Made by a program: the position numbers and the translations under genes. This document shows positions 53,515 through 63,097 of a stretch of 64,000 nucleotides of DNA, one piece after another (within the stretch, counting starts at the first letter, position 1; each line of letters starts with the position of its first letter). Source of the stretch: Flavivirga rizhaonensis. Lineage in GTDB: Bacteria > Bacteroidota > Bacteroidia > Flavobacteriales > Flavobacteriaceae. Location: NCBI RefSeq assembly GCF_004791695.1, contig NZ_SRSO01000009.1:62001-126000 (forward strand). The letters run 5' to 3'. The notes under the pieces are model-generated. The model was not told where the DNA came from. It did no database searches and saw only the letters and a program-made list of their open reading frames with translations.

Positions 53515-54768
53515 ATGAAAACTTTATTCAACAATTACTTAAACACTTTTAAAGGCTTATCAAAAGAAGTATGGTGGCTTGCTTTAATAACACTTATAAA
53601 TAGAGCAGGAACCATGGTCATTCCGTTCTTATCATTGTACCTAACAAAGCACCTTAGTTTTACTTTAAGCGATGTTGGGTGGATTATGAGTGCTTTTGGT
53701 TTAGGTTCGGTTATTGGTTCTTGGTTGGGTGGAAAATTAACCGATAAAATTGGTTATTATAAAGTGATGGTATTTAGTTTACTTACAACTGGTATACTAT
53801 TTATAGCATTGCAATTTCTAAATACTTTCGCTACGTTTTGTCTGGGTATTTTTTTAGTGATGCTTGTAGCAGATATGTTTCGTCCTGCTATGTTCGTAGC
53901 CTTAAGTGCTTATAGCAAACAAGAAAACAAAATACGGTCTGTGACTTTAATTCGTTTAGCAATAAACCTTGGTTTCTCTGCTGGTCCAGCTATTGGTGGT
54001 ATTATAATTACATCGCTTAGCTATGGTGGCCTATTTTGGGTAGACGGTATTACATGTATGGTAGCTACTCTTGTTTTAATAAACGTATTAAATCCCAAAA
54101 AAGCTAAAATTCTGGATGATGTAAAAACAAAAAGTCCAAAATCAGCATATAGTGATAAAGCATTTTTAATATTTCTTGCAGCTATGGTTATTTTTGGTGT
54201 TGTATTCTTACAATACTTTTCAACCATGCCTCTGTATTATAAAGATGCACATCATTTAAATGAATTTGACATAGGAATTATTTTAGGCATGAATGGTTTT
54301 ATCATTTTTGTATTTGAAATGCCTTTAATAAAATGGTTAGAAAACTCCAATTTCACTAAATCTGGATTAATGCTTTTTGGTGGTATTTTAACTGGTTTAA
54401 GTTTTATTATCTTAAACTTTACTAATTGGGTTGGTATTTTGATAATTGGCATGTTATTAATGACATTTGGAGAAATGATAGCCTTTCCTTTTTCAAACGC
54501 ATTTACTATGGATAGAGCTAAAAAAGGAAATCAAGGTGAATACATGGCCTTGTACAGTATTGCGTTTTCGGTAGCTCATATATTTGGTCATAATGCAGGT
54601 ATGCGAATGGTAGATGCGCTTGGTTTTGATAATACCTGGTATATTATTACATTACTTGCTGCACTTTGTGTTTTCTTATTATTTATACTAAGACACTATT
54701 TGAATGCAACAAAAAAGCGTAAAGAAAAAATAAAAAAAGAAGAAGAAAGAGAGATTTTATGGATTTAA
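53515..54768 (+). CDS. MFS transporter
   Basis: A 417-aa inner-membrane transporter of the major facilitator superfamily, about twelve helices. The motif-A loop between helices 2 and 3 is GSWLGGKLTDKIGYYK, and NLGFSAGPAIGG is the antiporter-type motif C, so a drug/H+ antiporter is plausible. The C-terminal tail is strongly basic (NATKKRKEKIKKEEERE). Its last 10 bases overlap the VOC gene, so the two are translationally coupled. Confidence 0.92.
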   Translation: MKTLFNNYLNTFKGLSKEVWWLALITLINRAGTMVIPFLSLYLTKHLSFTLSDVGWIMSAFGLGSVIGSWLGGKLTDKIGYYKVMVFSLLTTGILFIALQFLNTFATFCLGIFLVMLVADMFRPAMFVALSAYSKQENKIRSVTLIRLAINLGFSAGPAIGGIIITSLSYGGLFWVDGITCMVATLVLINVLNPKKAKILDDVKTKSPKSAYSDKAFLIFLAAMVIFGVVFLQYFSTMPLYYKDAHHLNEFDIGIILGMNGFIIFVFEMPLIKWLENSNFTKSGLMLFGGILTGLSFIILNFTNWVGILIIGMLLMTFGEMIAFPFSNAFTMDRAKKGNQGEYMALYSIAFSVAHIFGHNAGMRMVDALGFDNTWYIITLLAALCVFLLFILRHYLNATKKRKEKIKKEEEREILWI

Positions 54769-55136
54769 ACCAAATTACAATTCCATCGTTAGATGTTGAA
54801 AAAGCAACCGAATTTTATAAAACCTTGGGATTGCATCTTATTGTAGATGCCGTCCCAAGATATGTACGATTTGAATGCCCTGATGGCAATAGCACTTTTT
54901 CAATTCATAAAGTAGATGCCTTACCAAAAGGTAATGGTGTTATCATATATTTTGAAGATGATAACCTAGACGATTTAGTTTCTAAGCTTCAGAAAAAAGG
55001 TATTAGTTTTACGCAACTACCCGAAGATCAATCGTATTTATGGCGTGAGGCTCGTTTACAGGATCCTGATGGAAATAATATTATTCTATTTCATGCTGGG
55101 AAAAACAGAAAAAACCCACCATGGCGTATAAATTAA
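54759..55136 (+). CDS. VOC (glyoxalase/bleomycin-resistance) family protein
   Basis: A 125-aa two-module vicinal-oxygen-chelate protein: ITIPSLDVEKATEFYKTLGL, then RLQDPDGNNIILFHAG. The Asp-Pro-Asp-Gly-Asn motif is typical. Metal ligands cannot be assigned with certainty: the usual first-strand His is replaced by Asn or Gln (DLNQITIP). Overlap with the MFS gene suggests a shared detoxification role, by inference. Confidence 0.88.
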   Translation: MDLNQITIPSLDVEKATEFYKTLGLHLIVDAVPRYVRFECPDGNSTFSIHKVDALPKGNGVIIYFEDDNLDDLVSKLQKKGISFTQLPEDQSYLWREARLQDPDGNNIILFHAGKNRKNPPWRIN

Positions 55137-55231
55137 GCCATAATTAAAAGTTCTATAGCCAAGGACAATAACTGTACACGCAAATACATGTTGTAAATAT
55201 TGTATTAGTATATAGGTTAAAAAATAATCAT

Positions 55232-55990
55232 ATGAAACACCTATTTTATATAATAACTATTCTATTTCTTATAAGTTGTAATTCTTCTGAAAAAAAGAAG
55301 GAGACTACCGATAATCAGATACTGAAGCAAGTTCGGCATAACAAACAGTTTCCTAAGCTTGAACCTAATAGGTATAATGTTGCATTCCTAATTATGAATG
55401 GCACTTATAATACCGAATTAACAGCGCCTTTTGATATTTTTCAGCATACTATTTTTAGAGATAATATCAAAGCTATGAATGTGTTTACTGTTGCTAATAC
55501 TGATGACGCAATTACTACCTTTGAGGATATGCGAATACTTCCGGATTTTAATTATATAAAAGATTCACTTCCTAAAATTGATATTCTTGTTGTCCCTAGT
55601 GCTGAACATCATTTGAATTCCGATTTAGAGGATACAGCTATGATTAATTTTGTAAAACAAACAGATAAAAGTGCTCAATTTATAACCTCACATTGTGATG
55701 GTGCTTTTGTTTTAGCTAAGGCAGGGTTACTTGACGATGCTGTTTCTACAACATTTCCAAATGATATTGACAAAATGAGAAGCATGTTTCCTCAACTGGA
55801 TATTAGAAAAGAGCTGCTCTTTGTTCATGACGGAAAATATATCACCTCTGCTGGTGGCGCAAAAAGTTTTGAAGCTGCATTATATTTATGTGAGTTTCTT
55901 TATGGGAAAGAAGTAGCTCAATCTTTGGCAGGTGGTTTGGTGATTGATTGGAACCTAGATAGTGTACCTCATTTAATAATTAAGAAGTAA
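55232..55990 (+). CDS. DJ-1/PfpI-family lipoprotein
   Basis: A 252-aa predicted lipoprotein (ILFLISC lipobox, Cys ~16). The mature domain is a DJ-1/PfpI (class I glutamine amidotransferase-like) fold: APFDIFQHTIFR, LVVPSAEHH, and the nucleophile elbow TSHCDGAFVLAKAGLL (Cys ~154), as in the N-terminal domain of GlxA-type AraC regulators. Here no helix-turn-helix follows, and the protein is anchored outside the cytoplasm. It starts 95 bases after the VOC gene and ends 3 bases before the next one. Confidence 0.85.
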   Translation: MKHLFYIITILFLISCNSSEKKKETTDNQILKQVRHNKQFPKLEPNRYNVAFLIMNGTYNTELTAPFDIFQHTIFRDNIKAMNVFTVANTDDAITTFEDMRILPDFNYIKDSLPKIDILVVPSAEHHLNSDLEDTAMINFVKQTDKSAQFITSHCDGAFVLAKAGLLDDAVSTTFPNDIDKMRSMFPQLDIRKELLFVHDGKYITSAGGAKSFEAALYLCEFLYGKEVAQSLAGGLVIDWNLDSVPHLIIKK

Positions 55991-55993
55991 ACC

Positions 55994-56497
55994 ATGAAAC
56001 AGTGGCAAAAACTACCTGTATTTCAAAAAGCTATGGAAATACAAAAATTAGTAGATTATATTGTTAAATCGGTTGAAAAAACTGATATTGATTTTGAGCA
56101 AGAAATTCAAGCTGAAATGATAGAAAATAATATCAATTATATGCGTAAAAATTCGTTGATTATTCCAGCTAAAATTGCGGGAGCTTCAGGTGAAGAGATG
56201 CTATATGATATTAAAATGGAAAACGCTGCCTTAATTCGTAAAGCTGCCCGAGATCTCATTACTGACGCTAGTGGCATAGAAATGCACGGTTTTAAAGACA
56301 CCGAATATTTGGATTTATTAAGAACTGAAATAGAAACATTTAGAATCTTATTTGCAGAGTGGGTAAAGACCTTCGACCCATGGAATTATAATATTGATCG
56401 CTGGGGGCTTTTTAATCCTCCAGGGATAAATTATGATGACAAAGACCCTGATGATGATATTCCATATAATCCGGATGATACATTTGGAGATCTGTAA
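55994..56497 (+). CDS. Four-helix-bundle-like unknown protein
   Basis: A 167-aa cytoplasmic helical protein. WQKLPVFQKAMEIQKLVDYI and ...MRKNSLIIPAKIAGASG loosely match the S23/four-helix-bundle family pattern (two amphipathic helices, then a SI..NIAEG-like turn). The C-terminus is acidic and Pro/Asp-rich (DDKDPDDDIPYNPDD). It resembles the protein at 57068 across the Lrp gene. Coupled to the DJ-1-like gene by a 3-base gap. Confidence 0.7.
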   Translation: MKQWQKLPVFQKAMEIQKLVDYIVKSVEKTDIDFEQEIQAEMIENNINYMRKNSLIIPAKIAGASGEEMLYDIKMENAALIRKAARDLITDASGIEMHGFKDTEYLDLLRTEIETFRILFAEWVKTFDPWNYNIDRWGLFNPPGINYDDKDPDDDIPYNPDDTFGDL

Positions 56498-56500
56498 TTT

Positions 56501-56944
56501 CTATTTCAACGATTTTATCTCTTTTTGTTTGACAACATCAGACAGTACTATTTGTGTTTTACTTTCACCATAAACGATAAGTTGATCTATAAATGATTCC
56601 ATGTGTTTTTGGTTTTTTAAAACCACTTCCATAACAATATTTTCATCACCAGTAATTCGATAACAATTCACAACTTCATCATAGGTTTTCACCTTTTCTA
56701 AAAATGGTTTTAGTTTCCCCATAAAGGCGCGTAACGTAATGATAGCTTTAAGTTGATAGCCAACTTCCAATGGAGAAACAATCGTTTTATAGCCTTCAAT
56801 GGCTCCTAAATCTTCCATCTTTTTAATACGCTCTGAAACTGCCGGAGAACTCACTCCAACACGTCGTCCAATTTCAGCATTAGAAAGACGTGCGTTCTCT
56901 TGTAAACATCTTAAAATCTTCCAATTAAGCCTATCAATATCCAT
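56501..56944 (-). CDS. Lrp/AsnC family transcriptional regulator
   Basis: A 147-aa protein. The N-terminal helix-turn-helix is NAEIGRRVGVSSPAVSERIKKME, and the C-terminal ~80 residues are the RAM/AsnC ligand-binding domain (AFMGKLKPF, YRITGDENIVMEVVLK, SKTQIVLS). Such regulators respond to amino acids as octamers. It is convergent with the four-helix gene (3-base gap) and divergent from the gene at 57068, which is the likeliest local target. Confidence 0.93.
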   Translation of the reverse strand: MDIDRLNWKILRCLQENARLSNAEIGRRVGVSSPAVSERIKKMEDLGAIEGYKTIVSPLEVGYQLKAIITLRAFMGKLKPFLEKVKTYDEVVNCYRITGDENIVMEVVLKNQKHMESFIDQLIVYGESKTQIVLSDVVKQKEIKSLK

Positions 56945-57012
56945 TTAATGAAATTTAACTGTAAATAATTAAAACCTAAAGCAAATATACATTTTTACTT
57001 TAATATCTAAAG

Positions 57013-57041
57013 TTGAATATAATTTCTTGTGATTAATTTTG
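57013..57041 (+). promoter_or_regulatory. Promoter with -33 TTG and -7 TAATTTTG
   Basis: TTG 57013-57015, 18 bases, then TAATTTTG 57034-57041 (exact TAnnTTTG). It lies 26 bases before ATG 57068 and is the best-spaced promoter in the window. Confidence 0.5.
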
Positions 57042-57067
57042 GTAAAAACGCTAAAGAGAAAAAGAAT

Positions 57068-57463
57068 ATGTCATCTAATACCCCATTAAATCTATCGGAA
57101 TTACCGATTTATAAAAAAGCTGTTGAGATTTTCACGCTTTCTCAAAATATTTCCTCGTATCTAAATCACGATTTATCTGTACTAAAAAATGATGGTACAG
57201 AAGATTCCAGCATTTATTTTTCAGGAGATATTGTGCAACAATCTGTATCATTAGCTCCAGAAATTTTGAATGCAGAATTAGAGCGTTATTCAGAAAGAAA
57301 GTACAAACATATAGCTTCCCTTAAACGTCTAACTAATATGCTCTATAAAAACTCATACCGTTTAGAGCGCTCAAACAGTAATGGAAAAGATTTCCTGCCT
57401 ATTTTGCGCAGCGAGTTAAAAAAGTTTAAAAAACTACAGCGTACTTGGTTGTTAACGCTTTAG
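57068..57463 (+). CDS. Small helical unknown protein, paralogue-like to the gene at 55994
   Basis: 131 aa from ATG 57068 (a GTG-started longer frame at 57029 overlaps the promoter). LSELPIYKKAVEIFTLSQNI matches the LPVFQKAMEIQKLVDYI opening of the protein at 55994. It is helical throughout, with a basic C-terminal third (SERKYKHIASLKRLTNMLY, LKKFKKLQRTW). No signal peptide. Divergent from the Lrp gene and so possibly controlled by it. Function unknown. Confidence 0.7.
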   Translation: MSSNTPLNLSELPIYKKAVEIFTLSQNISSYLNHDLSVLKNDGTEDSSIYFSGDIVQQSVSLAPEILNAELERYSERKYKHIASLKRLTNMLYKNSYRLERSNSNGKDFLPILRSELKKFKKLQRTWLLTL

Positions 57464-57469
57464 GTTTCT

Positions 57470-57895
57470 TTAAATCTTAATAAATTTTTGACCGCAAGGT
57501 TCTATACACAGGTACCAAAGTATTAAGTTGGCTCCTTCTATTTTATAAAACACTTTAGGTTCAACAAAATTAAAATCACAATCATCAGGTATAATTTCTC
57601 CATCGCTAAAATCATTTCCAGAAACAGCGGAATAAGTACCTGAACTTTCATCACCAACCTGAGAACTCATAAAACATAAAATACCATTTATTGTTACTGT
57701 ACCATTGCTAAAAAACTCAATAGTTCTATTACTGGCTATTGGATTAAATGTACCGCTGCCATCTCCTGGATCTGAAAGCTGTTCGATTAATTTCCATTTA
57801 CCAAGTAATTCCGAGCCTTCTTCTTTTGGTTTGCTATCATCAGAAGTACAATTTATTAATACCAAAGAAAGAAGCATTAAGAAGCTATTTTTCAT
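57470..57895 (-). CDS. Lipocalin-like lipoprotein
   Basis: A 141-aa predicted lipoprotein (lipobox VLINC, Cys ~16) followed by a short acidic linker. LLGKWKLIEQLSDPGDGSG ... RTIEFFSNGTVTING ... YKIEGANLILWYLC fits the small lipocalin-like family of Bacteroidetes: an eight-strand barrel beginning with GKW. Extra Cys residues (CFM, CDF, LCIEPCG) may pair outside the cytoplasm. Ligand unknown. Confidence 0.85.
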   Translation of the reverse strand: MKNSFLMLLSLVLINCTSDDSKPKEEGSELLGKWKLIEQLSDPGDGSGTFNPIASNRTIEFFSNGTVTINGILCFMSSQVGDESSGTYSAVSGNDFSDGEIIPDDCDFNFVEPKVFYKIEGANLILWYLCIEPCGQKFIKI

Positions 57896-58072
57896 GATAT
57901 AGACTTTTAAGGATTTACCTTTAAGATGATTAATTTCGAAAATGGTTGCGTTAGTTAACTAATATTGTTTACATGATCATTAGGAATAAACGACTAGCTT
58001 GCTCTTGCTTTGATAAAAAGCGGGACTAAGTTTATGGTTTCCTTTAATGAGATCCCTCGACTGCGTGCGGGC

Positions 58073-58231
58073 AATGCCATTAAGTTAAGGGATTTTGCTC
58101 CTTTTTTGTCACATTGAGCGCAGTCGAAATGCTAATAAAAACTAGAATTCCAATAAGTCTTCGACTTTAGTTTATACTGAGCACAGCCGAAGTACTCAGA
58201 CTGACATTACAGCCTTAACTTAATGGCATTG
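58073..58231. repeat. Composite inverted repeat before the icmF 3' end
   Basis: A 19-bp perfect outer pair, CAATGCCATTAAGTTAAGG (58073-58091) and its complement (58213-58231). It encloses TTGAGCGCAGTCGAA (58114-58128) and a diverged TGAGCACAGCCGAAG copy, modules shared with 43607-43672 and with icmF. No long T-run; function unknown. Confidence 0.75.
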
Positions 58232-58288
58232 TGCGCACGGGATAAGCGATTCGCACACTTTTTACTGTTGCAAAAAGTGGTTCTCTGC

Positions 58289-61200
58289 TTACATGTTTCT
58301 GCGATACTGCCCTCCAACTTCAAATAATGCACTCGTTATTTCTCCTAAAGAACATACTTTGCAAACTTCCATTAACGCTTCAAAAATATTTTCGTTGTTA
58401 ATAGCTTTTGTCTGTAGTTCTTTTAATAACGCTTTTGTATCGTTTGCTTTATGAAGGTTTTCTAAAGTTTTTATTTGAAACTGTTTTTCTTCTTCTGTCG
58501 CACGAATAACCTCTTTTGGGAGTACTGTTGGCGATCCTTTAGAACTTAAAAATGTATTCACTCCCACTATCGGAAAATCACCATTATGCTTTAAAGTTTC
58601 ATAATACAAACTTTCTTCTTGAATTTTACTTCGTTGATACATGGTTTCCATCGCTCCTAAAACACCACCACGCTCAGTAATTCTATCAAATTCGAGCAAT
58701 ACAGCTTCCTCTACTAAATCGGTTAACTCTTCAATAATAAAAGATCCTTGAATTGGGTTTTCGTTCTTGGCTAATCCTAATTCTTTATTTATTATAAGTT
58801 GAATGGCCATAGCACGGCGTACTGATTCTTCGGTTGGTGTTGTAATAGCCTCATCATAGGCATTTGTATGTAGCGAATTACAATTATCATAGATAGCATA
58901 CAATGCCTGTAAGGTAGTACGGATATCATTAAAGTCTATTTCTTGAGCATGTAAACTACGCCCTGATGTTTGAATATGATATTTTAGCATTTGAGCTCTA
59001 GTATTAGCGCCATATTTATGCTTCATCGCTTTCGCCCAAATTTTTCTAGCTACACGACCAATGACAGCATATTCTGGATCGATACCATTAGAAAAAAAGA
59101 ACGATAGGTTCGGACCAAATTTATTAATATCCATACCCCGACTTAAATAATACTCTACATAAGTAAACCCGTTAGAAAGTGTTAAGGCCAACTGTGTAAT
59201 AGGGTTAGCTCCTGCTTCGGCAATATGATAGCCAGATATAGAAACCGAATAAAAATTACGAACATTATTTTCAATAAAATACTCTTGAACATCACCCATT
59301 AATCGTAATGCAAATTCGGTTGAGAAAATACAGGTGTTTTGGGCTTGATCTTCCTTTAAAATGTCCGCTTGAACTGTTCCTCTAACTTGAGATATCGTTT
59401 TAACTTTAATATCATTATAAATATCTAAAGGCAATACCTGATCTCCTGTAACACCCAATAACATTAACCCTAAACCGTTATTTCCTTCTGGTAATTCTCC
59501 ATTATATTTTGGTCGCTCTTTTCCTTTATATAAAGCAACAATTTTGGCTTCTATTTCTTTTTCTAAACCTTTTTCTTTAATATATATTTCGCATTGTTGA
59601 TCTATGGCGGCATTCATAAAAAAGCTTAGTAACATGGGGGCTGGACCATTAATAGTCATACTCACAGATGTCATAACATCTGCTAAATTGAACCCAGAAT
59701 ACAGTTTTTTAGCATCATCTAAACAACAAACTGAAACGCCTGCATTTCCAATTTTCCCGTAAATATCTGGACGACAATCCGGATCGTTCCCATAAAGTGT
59801 TACACTATCAAACGCGGTTGACAAGCGTTTGGCTGGCAATCCCATACTTACATAGTGAAAGCGACGGTTGGTACGTTCTGGTCCTCCTTCCCCTGCAAAC
59901 ATACGAGCTGGATCTTCTCCTGTTCTTTTAAATGGATACAAGCCAGACGCAAAAGGAAATTCTCCTGGAACATTTTCTTGTAAACACCAACGCAATATAT
60001 CTCCCCATGCTTGATATTTAGGTAATGCTACTTTAGGGATTTGAGTATGTGACAAAGACTCTGTATGTGTTTTTATTTTTATTTCTTTATCTCGAACTTT
60101 AAATGAATAGATTGGATTTTTATATTTATTTACTTTTTCATTCCAACCAGTAATAATTTCCCAATTATAAGGATCTAAATTTAGTTTTACTCTATCGAAT
60201 TCCTTTACTAATAAATCTAAAAATGATTTATCACTGTCATTCTGAGCTTGTCGAAGAATCTCTTCATGATTTAATCCAAGCTTTCCTATAAGAGACCTTT
60301 CGACTGCGCTCAAGGTGACATTCGCAACCGAACAAATCGTTTTATATATTCCATAAAGCTTTTGAGCAACTTCAACTTGATTATTTGCCTTTAGGTCGTA
60401 TGCTCGATTAGTTTCCGCTATTTCAGATAAATAGCGTGTTCTTGAAGGCGGAATGACAAAAATCTTCTCACTCATTTCATCAGAAATAGTAAATGTTGAT
60501 TTTAAATCTGCTTCTGCTTTTTCTACTAACATATCTATGACAGCTTTATAAAGCGTATTCATTCCTGGATCATTAAATTGAGAGGCAATTGTACCAAAAA
60601 CCGGTAATTGATCTTGAGGCACATCCCAAAGATTATTATTACGCATGTACTGCTTTTTAACATCACGTAATGCATCTAAGGCTCCTCGTTTATCAAATTT
60701 ATTGATAGCAACCAAATCTGCAAAATCAAGCATATCGATTTTTTCTAACTGCGTTGCTGCTCCAAATTCAGGAGTCATTACATATAACGACACATCAGAA
60801 TGCTCTATAATTTCAGTATCAGATTGTCCAATACCTGACGTTTCTAAAATAATTAAATCGTATTCAGTGGCTTTTAAAACTTCAACGGCTTCATTTACAT
60901 ATTTAGATAATGCCAAATTAGATTGACGTGTTGCTAAACTACGCATGTAAACACGAGGTGAATTAATTGCATTCATACGAATTCGATCTCCTAACAAAGC
61001 ACCTCCTGTCTTTCGTTTTGAAGGGTCAACTGAAACAATGCCAATGGTCTTTTCCGGAAAGTCAATTAGAAATCGCCTAACCAGCTCATCAACTAAACTA
61101 GACTTCCCCGCTCCACCAGTTCCAGTAATTCCTAAAACAGCCCCACCTAGCCTCCCCTTCGGGGAGGAAGGCTTCTGAGAAAATACTTTTTCAAAAACTT

Positions 61201-61738
61201 CATGATTGTTTTCTGCTAAACTTATTAATCTAGCAATTACATTAACGTTCTTTTTTTTAAGAGCGTCCAAAACCCTCTCCCCTTTGGGAAGAGCTGGAGT
61301 GGGGAAATCTGATTGCTTAACCAAATCATTAATCATCCCTTGTAATCCCATTTCACGTCCATCATCAGGAGAATAAATACGAGTAATTCCATGATCCATC
61401 AAATCCTTAATCTCAGAAGGCAAGATCACGCCACCACCACCGCCAAAAATCTTGATATGATCAGCACCTTTTTCTTTTAACAAATCATACATGTATTTAA
61501 AATACTCATTATGCCCTCCCTGATATGAAGTTAAACAAATAGCATTCACATCTTCTTGAATAGCTGTATTTACAACCTCTTCCACGCTTCTATCATGCCC
61601 TAAGTGAATCACTTCAACACCAGTAGCTTGAATAATTCGACGCATGATATTTATGGAGGCATCATGGCCATCAAACAATGATGCTGCTGTTACTATTCGT
61701 ACTTTATGTTTAGGTTTATATGGTGCTTGTTGTTTCAT
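58289..61738 (-). CDS. icmF: Fused isobutyryl/methylmalonyl-CoA mutase-type protein (IcmF)
   Basis: A 1149-aa B12-dependent acyl-CoA mutase fused to its G-protein chaperone. Residues ~12-140 form the cobalamin-binding domain ([15 protein letters not shown]). Residues ~200-420 are the MeaI-type GTPase, with P-loop [12 protein letters not shown] (~202-213), the switch [20 protein letters not shown] and NKFD. Residues ~540-1149 form the catalytic barrel ([40 protein letters not shown]). It interconverts isobutyryl- and n-butyryl-CoA or related acyl-CoAs. Three linker segments (~143-155, ~186-200, ~474-502) are encoded by palindromic repeats inserted in frame. Confidence 0.92.
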   Translation of the reverse strand: MKQQAPYKPKHKVRIVTAASLFDGHDASINIMRRIIQATGVEVIHLGHDRSVEEVVNTAIQEDVNAICLTSYQGGHNEYFKYMYDLLKEKGADHIKIFGGGGGVILPSEIKDLMDHGITRIYSPDDGREMGLQGMINDLVKQSDFPTPALPKGERVLDALKKKNVNVIARLISLAENNHEVFEKVFSQKPSSPKGRLGGAVLGITGTGGAGKSSLVDELVRRFLIDFPEKTIGIVSVDPSKRKTGGALLGDRIRMNAINSPRVYMRSLATRQSNLALSKYVNEAVEVLKATEYDLIILETSGIGQSDTEIIEHSDVSLYVMTPEFGAATQLEKIDMLDFADLVAINKFDKRGALDALRDVKKQYMRNNNLWDVPQDQLPVFGTIASQFNDPGMNTLYKAVIDMLVEKAEADLKSTFTISDEMSEKIFVIPPSRTRYLSEIAETNRAYDLKANNQVEVAQKLYGIYKTICSVANVTLSAVERSLIGKLGLNHEEILRQAQNDSDKSFLDLLVKEFDRVKLNLDPYNWEIITGWNEKVNKYKNPIYSFKVRDKEIKIKTHTESLSHTQIPKVALPKYQAWGDILRWCLQENVPGEFPFASGLYPFKRTGEDPARMFAGEGGPERTNRRFHYVSMGLPAKRLSTAFDSVTLYGNDPDCRPDIYGKIGNAGVSVCCLDDAKKLYSGFNLADVMTSVSMTINGPAPMLLSFFMNAAIDQQCEIYIKEKGLEKEIEAKIVALYKGKERPKYNGELPEGNNGLGLMLLGVTGDQVLPLDIYNDIKVKTISQVRGTVQADILKEDQAQNTCIFSTEFALRLMGDVQEYFIENNVRNFYSVSISGYHIAEAGANPITQLALTLSNGFTYVEYYLSRGMDINKFGPNLSFFFSNGIDPEYAVIGRVARKIWAKAMKHKYGANTRAQMLKYHIQTSGRSLHAQEIDFNDIRTTLQALYAIYDNCNSLHTNAYDEAITTPTEESVRRAMAIQLIINKELGLAKNENPIQGSFIIEELTDLVEEAVLLEFDRITERGGVLGAMETMYQRSKIQEESLYYETLKHNGDFPIVGVNTFLSSKGSPTVLPKEVIRATEEEKQFQIKTLENLHKANDTKALLKELQTKAINNENIFEALMEVCKVCSLGEITSALFEVGGQYRRNM
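60235..60320. repeat. Palindromic repeat captured inside icmF
   Basis: TGTCATTCTGAGCTTGTCGA ... AGAATCTCT (from 60235) forms an imperfect stem with AGAGACCTTTCGACTGCGCT ... CAAGGTGACA (to 60320). Its modules match the intergenic repeats at 22189, 43607 and 58114. On the minus strand it is read in frame as VTLSAVER ... [11 protein letters not shown]. Confidence 0.8.
61148..61170. repeat. GC-rich mini-hairpin inside icmF
   Basis: CCTCCCCTTCGGGGAGG is a short perfect hairpin (CCTCCCC/GGGGAGG, loop TTC), unusually GC-rich for this genome. It is translated on the minus strand as part of SSPKGRLGG, just before the GTPase P-loop. Confidence 0.65.
61267..61305. repeat. GC-rich repeat-like segment inside icmF
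   Basis: CCCTCTCCCCTTTGGGAAGA and the following GCTGGAGTGGGG resemble common flavobacterial interspersed repeats. They are translated on the minus strand as [11 protein letters not shown], between the B12 and GTPase domains. Confidence 0.6.
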
Positions 61739-61854
61739 TCGTAAAGAATCTTAGTTTTAAGTGTCGCAATTTACGAAATATTCAAAAAAATAAGCTATTC
61801 ACGTAAGATTATCTAAAATTATTATGCTGATTATTTCTTATCTATTTTTTAGAT

Positions 61855-61862
61855 TAATTTTG
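61855..61862 (+). promoter_or_regulatory. -7 promoter box for purU
   Basis: TAATTTTG, an exact TAnnTTTG match, 23 bases before ATG 61886. It argues against the TTG-started frame at 61871. Confidence 0.5.
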
Positions 61863-61885
61863 GTGGCTAATTGATTTTGAATCTC

Positions 61886-62740
61886 ATGAATAAGATTACA
61901 CTTTTAATCCATTGTAAAGACCGTTCCAATATCATTGCTTCTGTAACAAATTTTATTGCCAAAGAAGGAGGCAATATCGTTTATATAGATCAACATGTAG
62001 ATAGAGAGCAGGATATCTTTTTCATGCGTTTAGAAAGTGAATTCACGATAGACTCCTTTACGACAAGTGGTTTTAAAGAATTGTTCAAAAATACTTTAGC
62101 CAGCGAGTTTGATATGAAATGGCGTATTTACTCTTCGGAGGTTAAGCCTAAAATGGCTTTATTTATTTCTAAATACGACCATTGTTTATACGATTTATTA
62201 GGACGCTATAATTCTGGAGAACTTAATTTAGAAATTCCTTTCATTATAAGTAACCATTTAGATTTAAAACCTATTGCTGATAATTTTAAAATTCCGTTTC
62301 ATCATATTCCTGTTACAAAAAACACAAAAAATGAAGCCGAGAGCAAACAACTAGAATTATTAGAGAAGCACAACATAGATTTTATCGTTTTAGCGAGGTA
62401 TATGCAAATTGTTTCTAGAAAACTTATAAGCAAGTACCCTAATAAAATAATTAACATTCATCATTCTTTTCTTCCTGCATTCGTAGGTGCAAAACCATAT
62501 CATTCGGCATACAAGCGTGGTGTTAAAATTATTGGAGCTACGAGTCATTATGTAACAGAAGAACTTGATGCTGGTCCAATAATTGAACAAGGTGTAGCAC
62601 ATGTCTCTCATACCCATTCCATACAAGATTTAATAGCAAAAGGACGAGATTTAGAAAAAATTGTTTTGGCTAACGCTGTTAAATTACATACAGATAGAAA
62701 AGTGATGGTTTACAATAATAAAACGGTGATTTTTTATTAA
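61886..62740 (+). CDS. purU: Formyltetrahydrofolate deformylase
   Basis: A 284-aa protein from ATG 61886. It hydrolyses 10-formyl-THF to formate and THF, balancing one-carbon pools for purine synthesis and glycine. Residues 1-80 are an ACT domain (LLIHCKDRSNIIASVTNFI), the site of regulation. Residues ~90-284 are the formyltransferase-like catalytic domain with ARYMQIVS, INIHHSFLPAFVGAKPYH (Asn and His of the catalytic set) and ELDAGPIIEQ (Asp). Divergent from icmF with a 147-base gap. Length is normal for the family. Confidence 0.95.
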   Translation: MNKITLLIHCKDRSNIIASVTNFIAKEGGNIVYIDQHVDREQDIFFMRLESEFTIDSFTTSGFKELFKNTLASEFDMKWRIYSSEVKPKMALFISKYDHCLYDLLGRYNSGELNLEIPFIISNHLDLKPIADNFKIPFHHIPVTKNTKNEAESKQLELLEKHNIDFIVLARYMQIVSRKLISKYPNKIINIHHSFLPAFVGAKPYHSAYKRGVKIIGATSHYVTEELDAGPIIEQGVAHVSHTHSIQDLIAKGRDLEKIVLANAVKLHTDRKVMVYNNKTVIFY

Positions 62741-62945
62741 AAAATTATTTTCTCACACACAGTAAACAACTGATTGTCAAAACTCTTGGCGCATACTCTA
62801 TATATTTAAATTAATATTTAGCACTTTTTTTATAAAGTTGTGACTTTTCTTTTTCCTTCGGGTCTCAACGAATAAGGTTTAAGATAATAAAACCCATGAC
62901 TGTATATTTTAGATGAAACACTAGTGGGATTATTTAGTTTGCACG

Positions 62946-62973
62946 AAAGACACCTTACTCTCAAGGTGTCTTT
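62946..62973 (+). terminator. Terminator far downstream of purU
   Basis: An 11-bp perfect stem AAAGACACCTT / AAGGTGTCTTT with a 6-base loop, then TTATTGG. Confidence 0.82.
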
Positions 62974-63089
62974 TTATTGGTTTTCCTTAAAGCTTATCTT
63001 TTATGAGGCCAAATCTCGAGGAAATGTTTTTTAATGCTTCCTTAAAAACATAATTAACATAAATTAGAAATGGTTTAACATCTAAAACA

Positions 63090-63097
63090 TATATTTG
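63090..63097 (+). promoter_or_regulatory. -7 promoter box for the DUF4197 gene
   Basis: TATATTTG, an exact TAnnTTTG match, 26 bases before ATG 63123. Confidence 0.5.
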
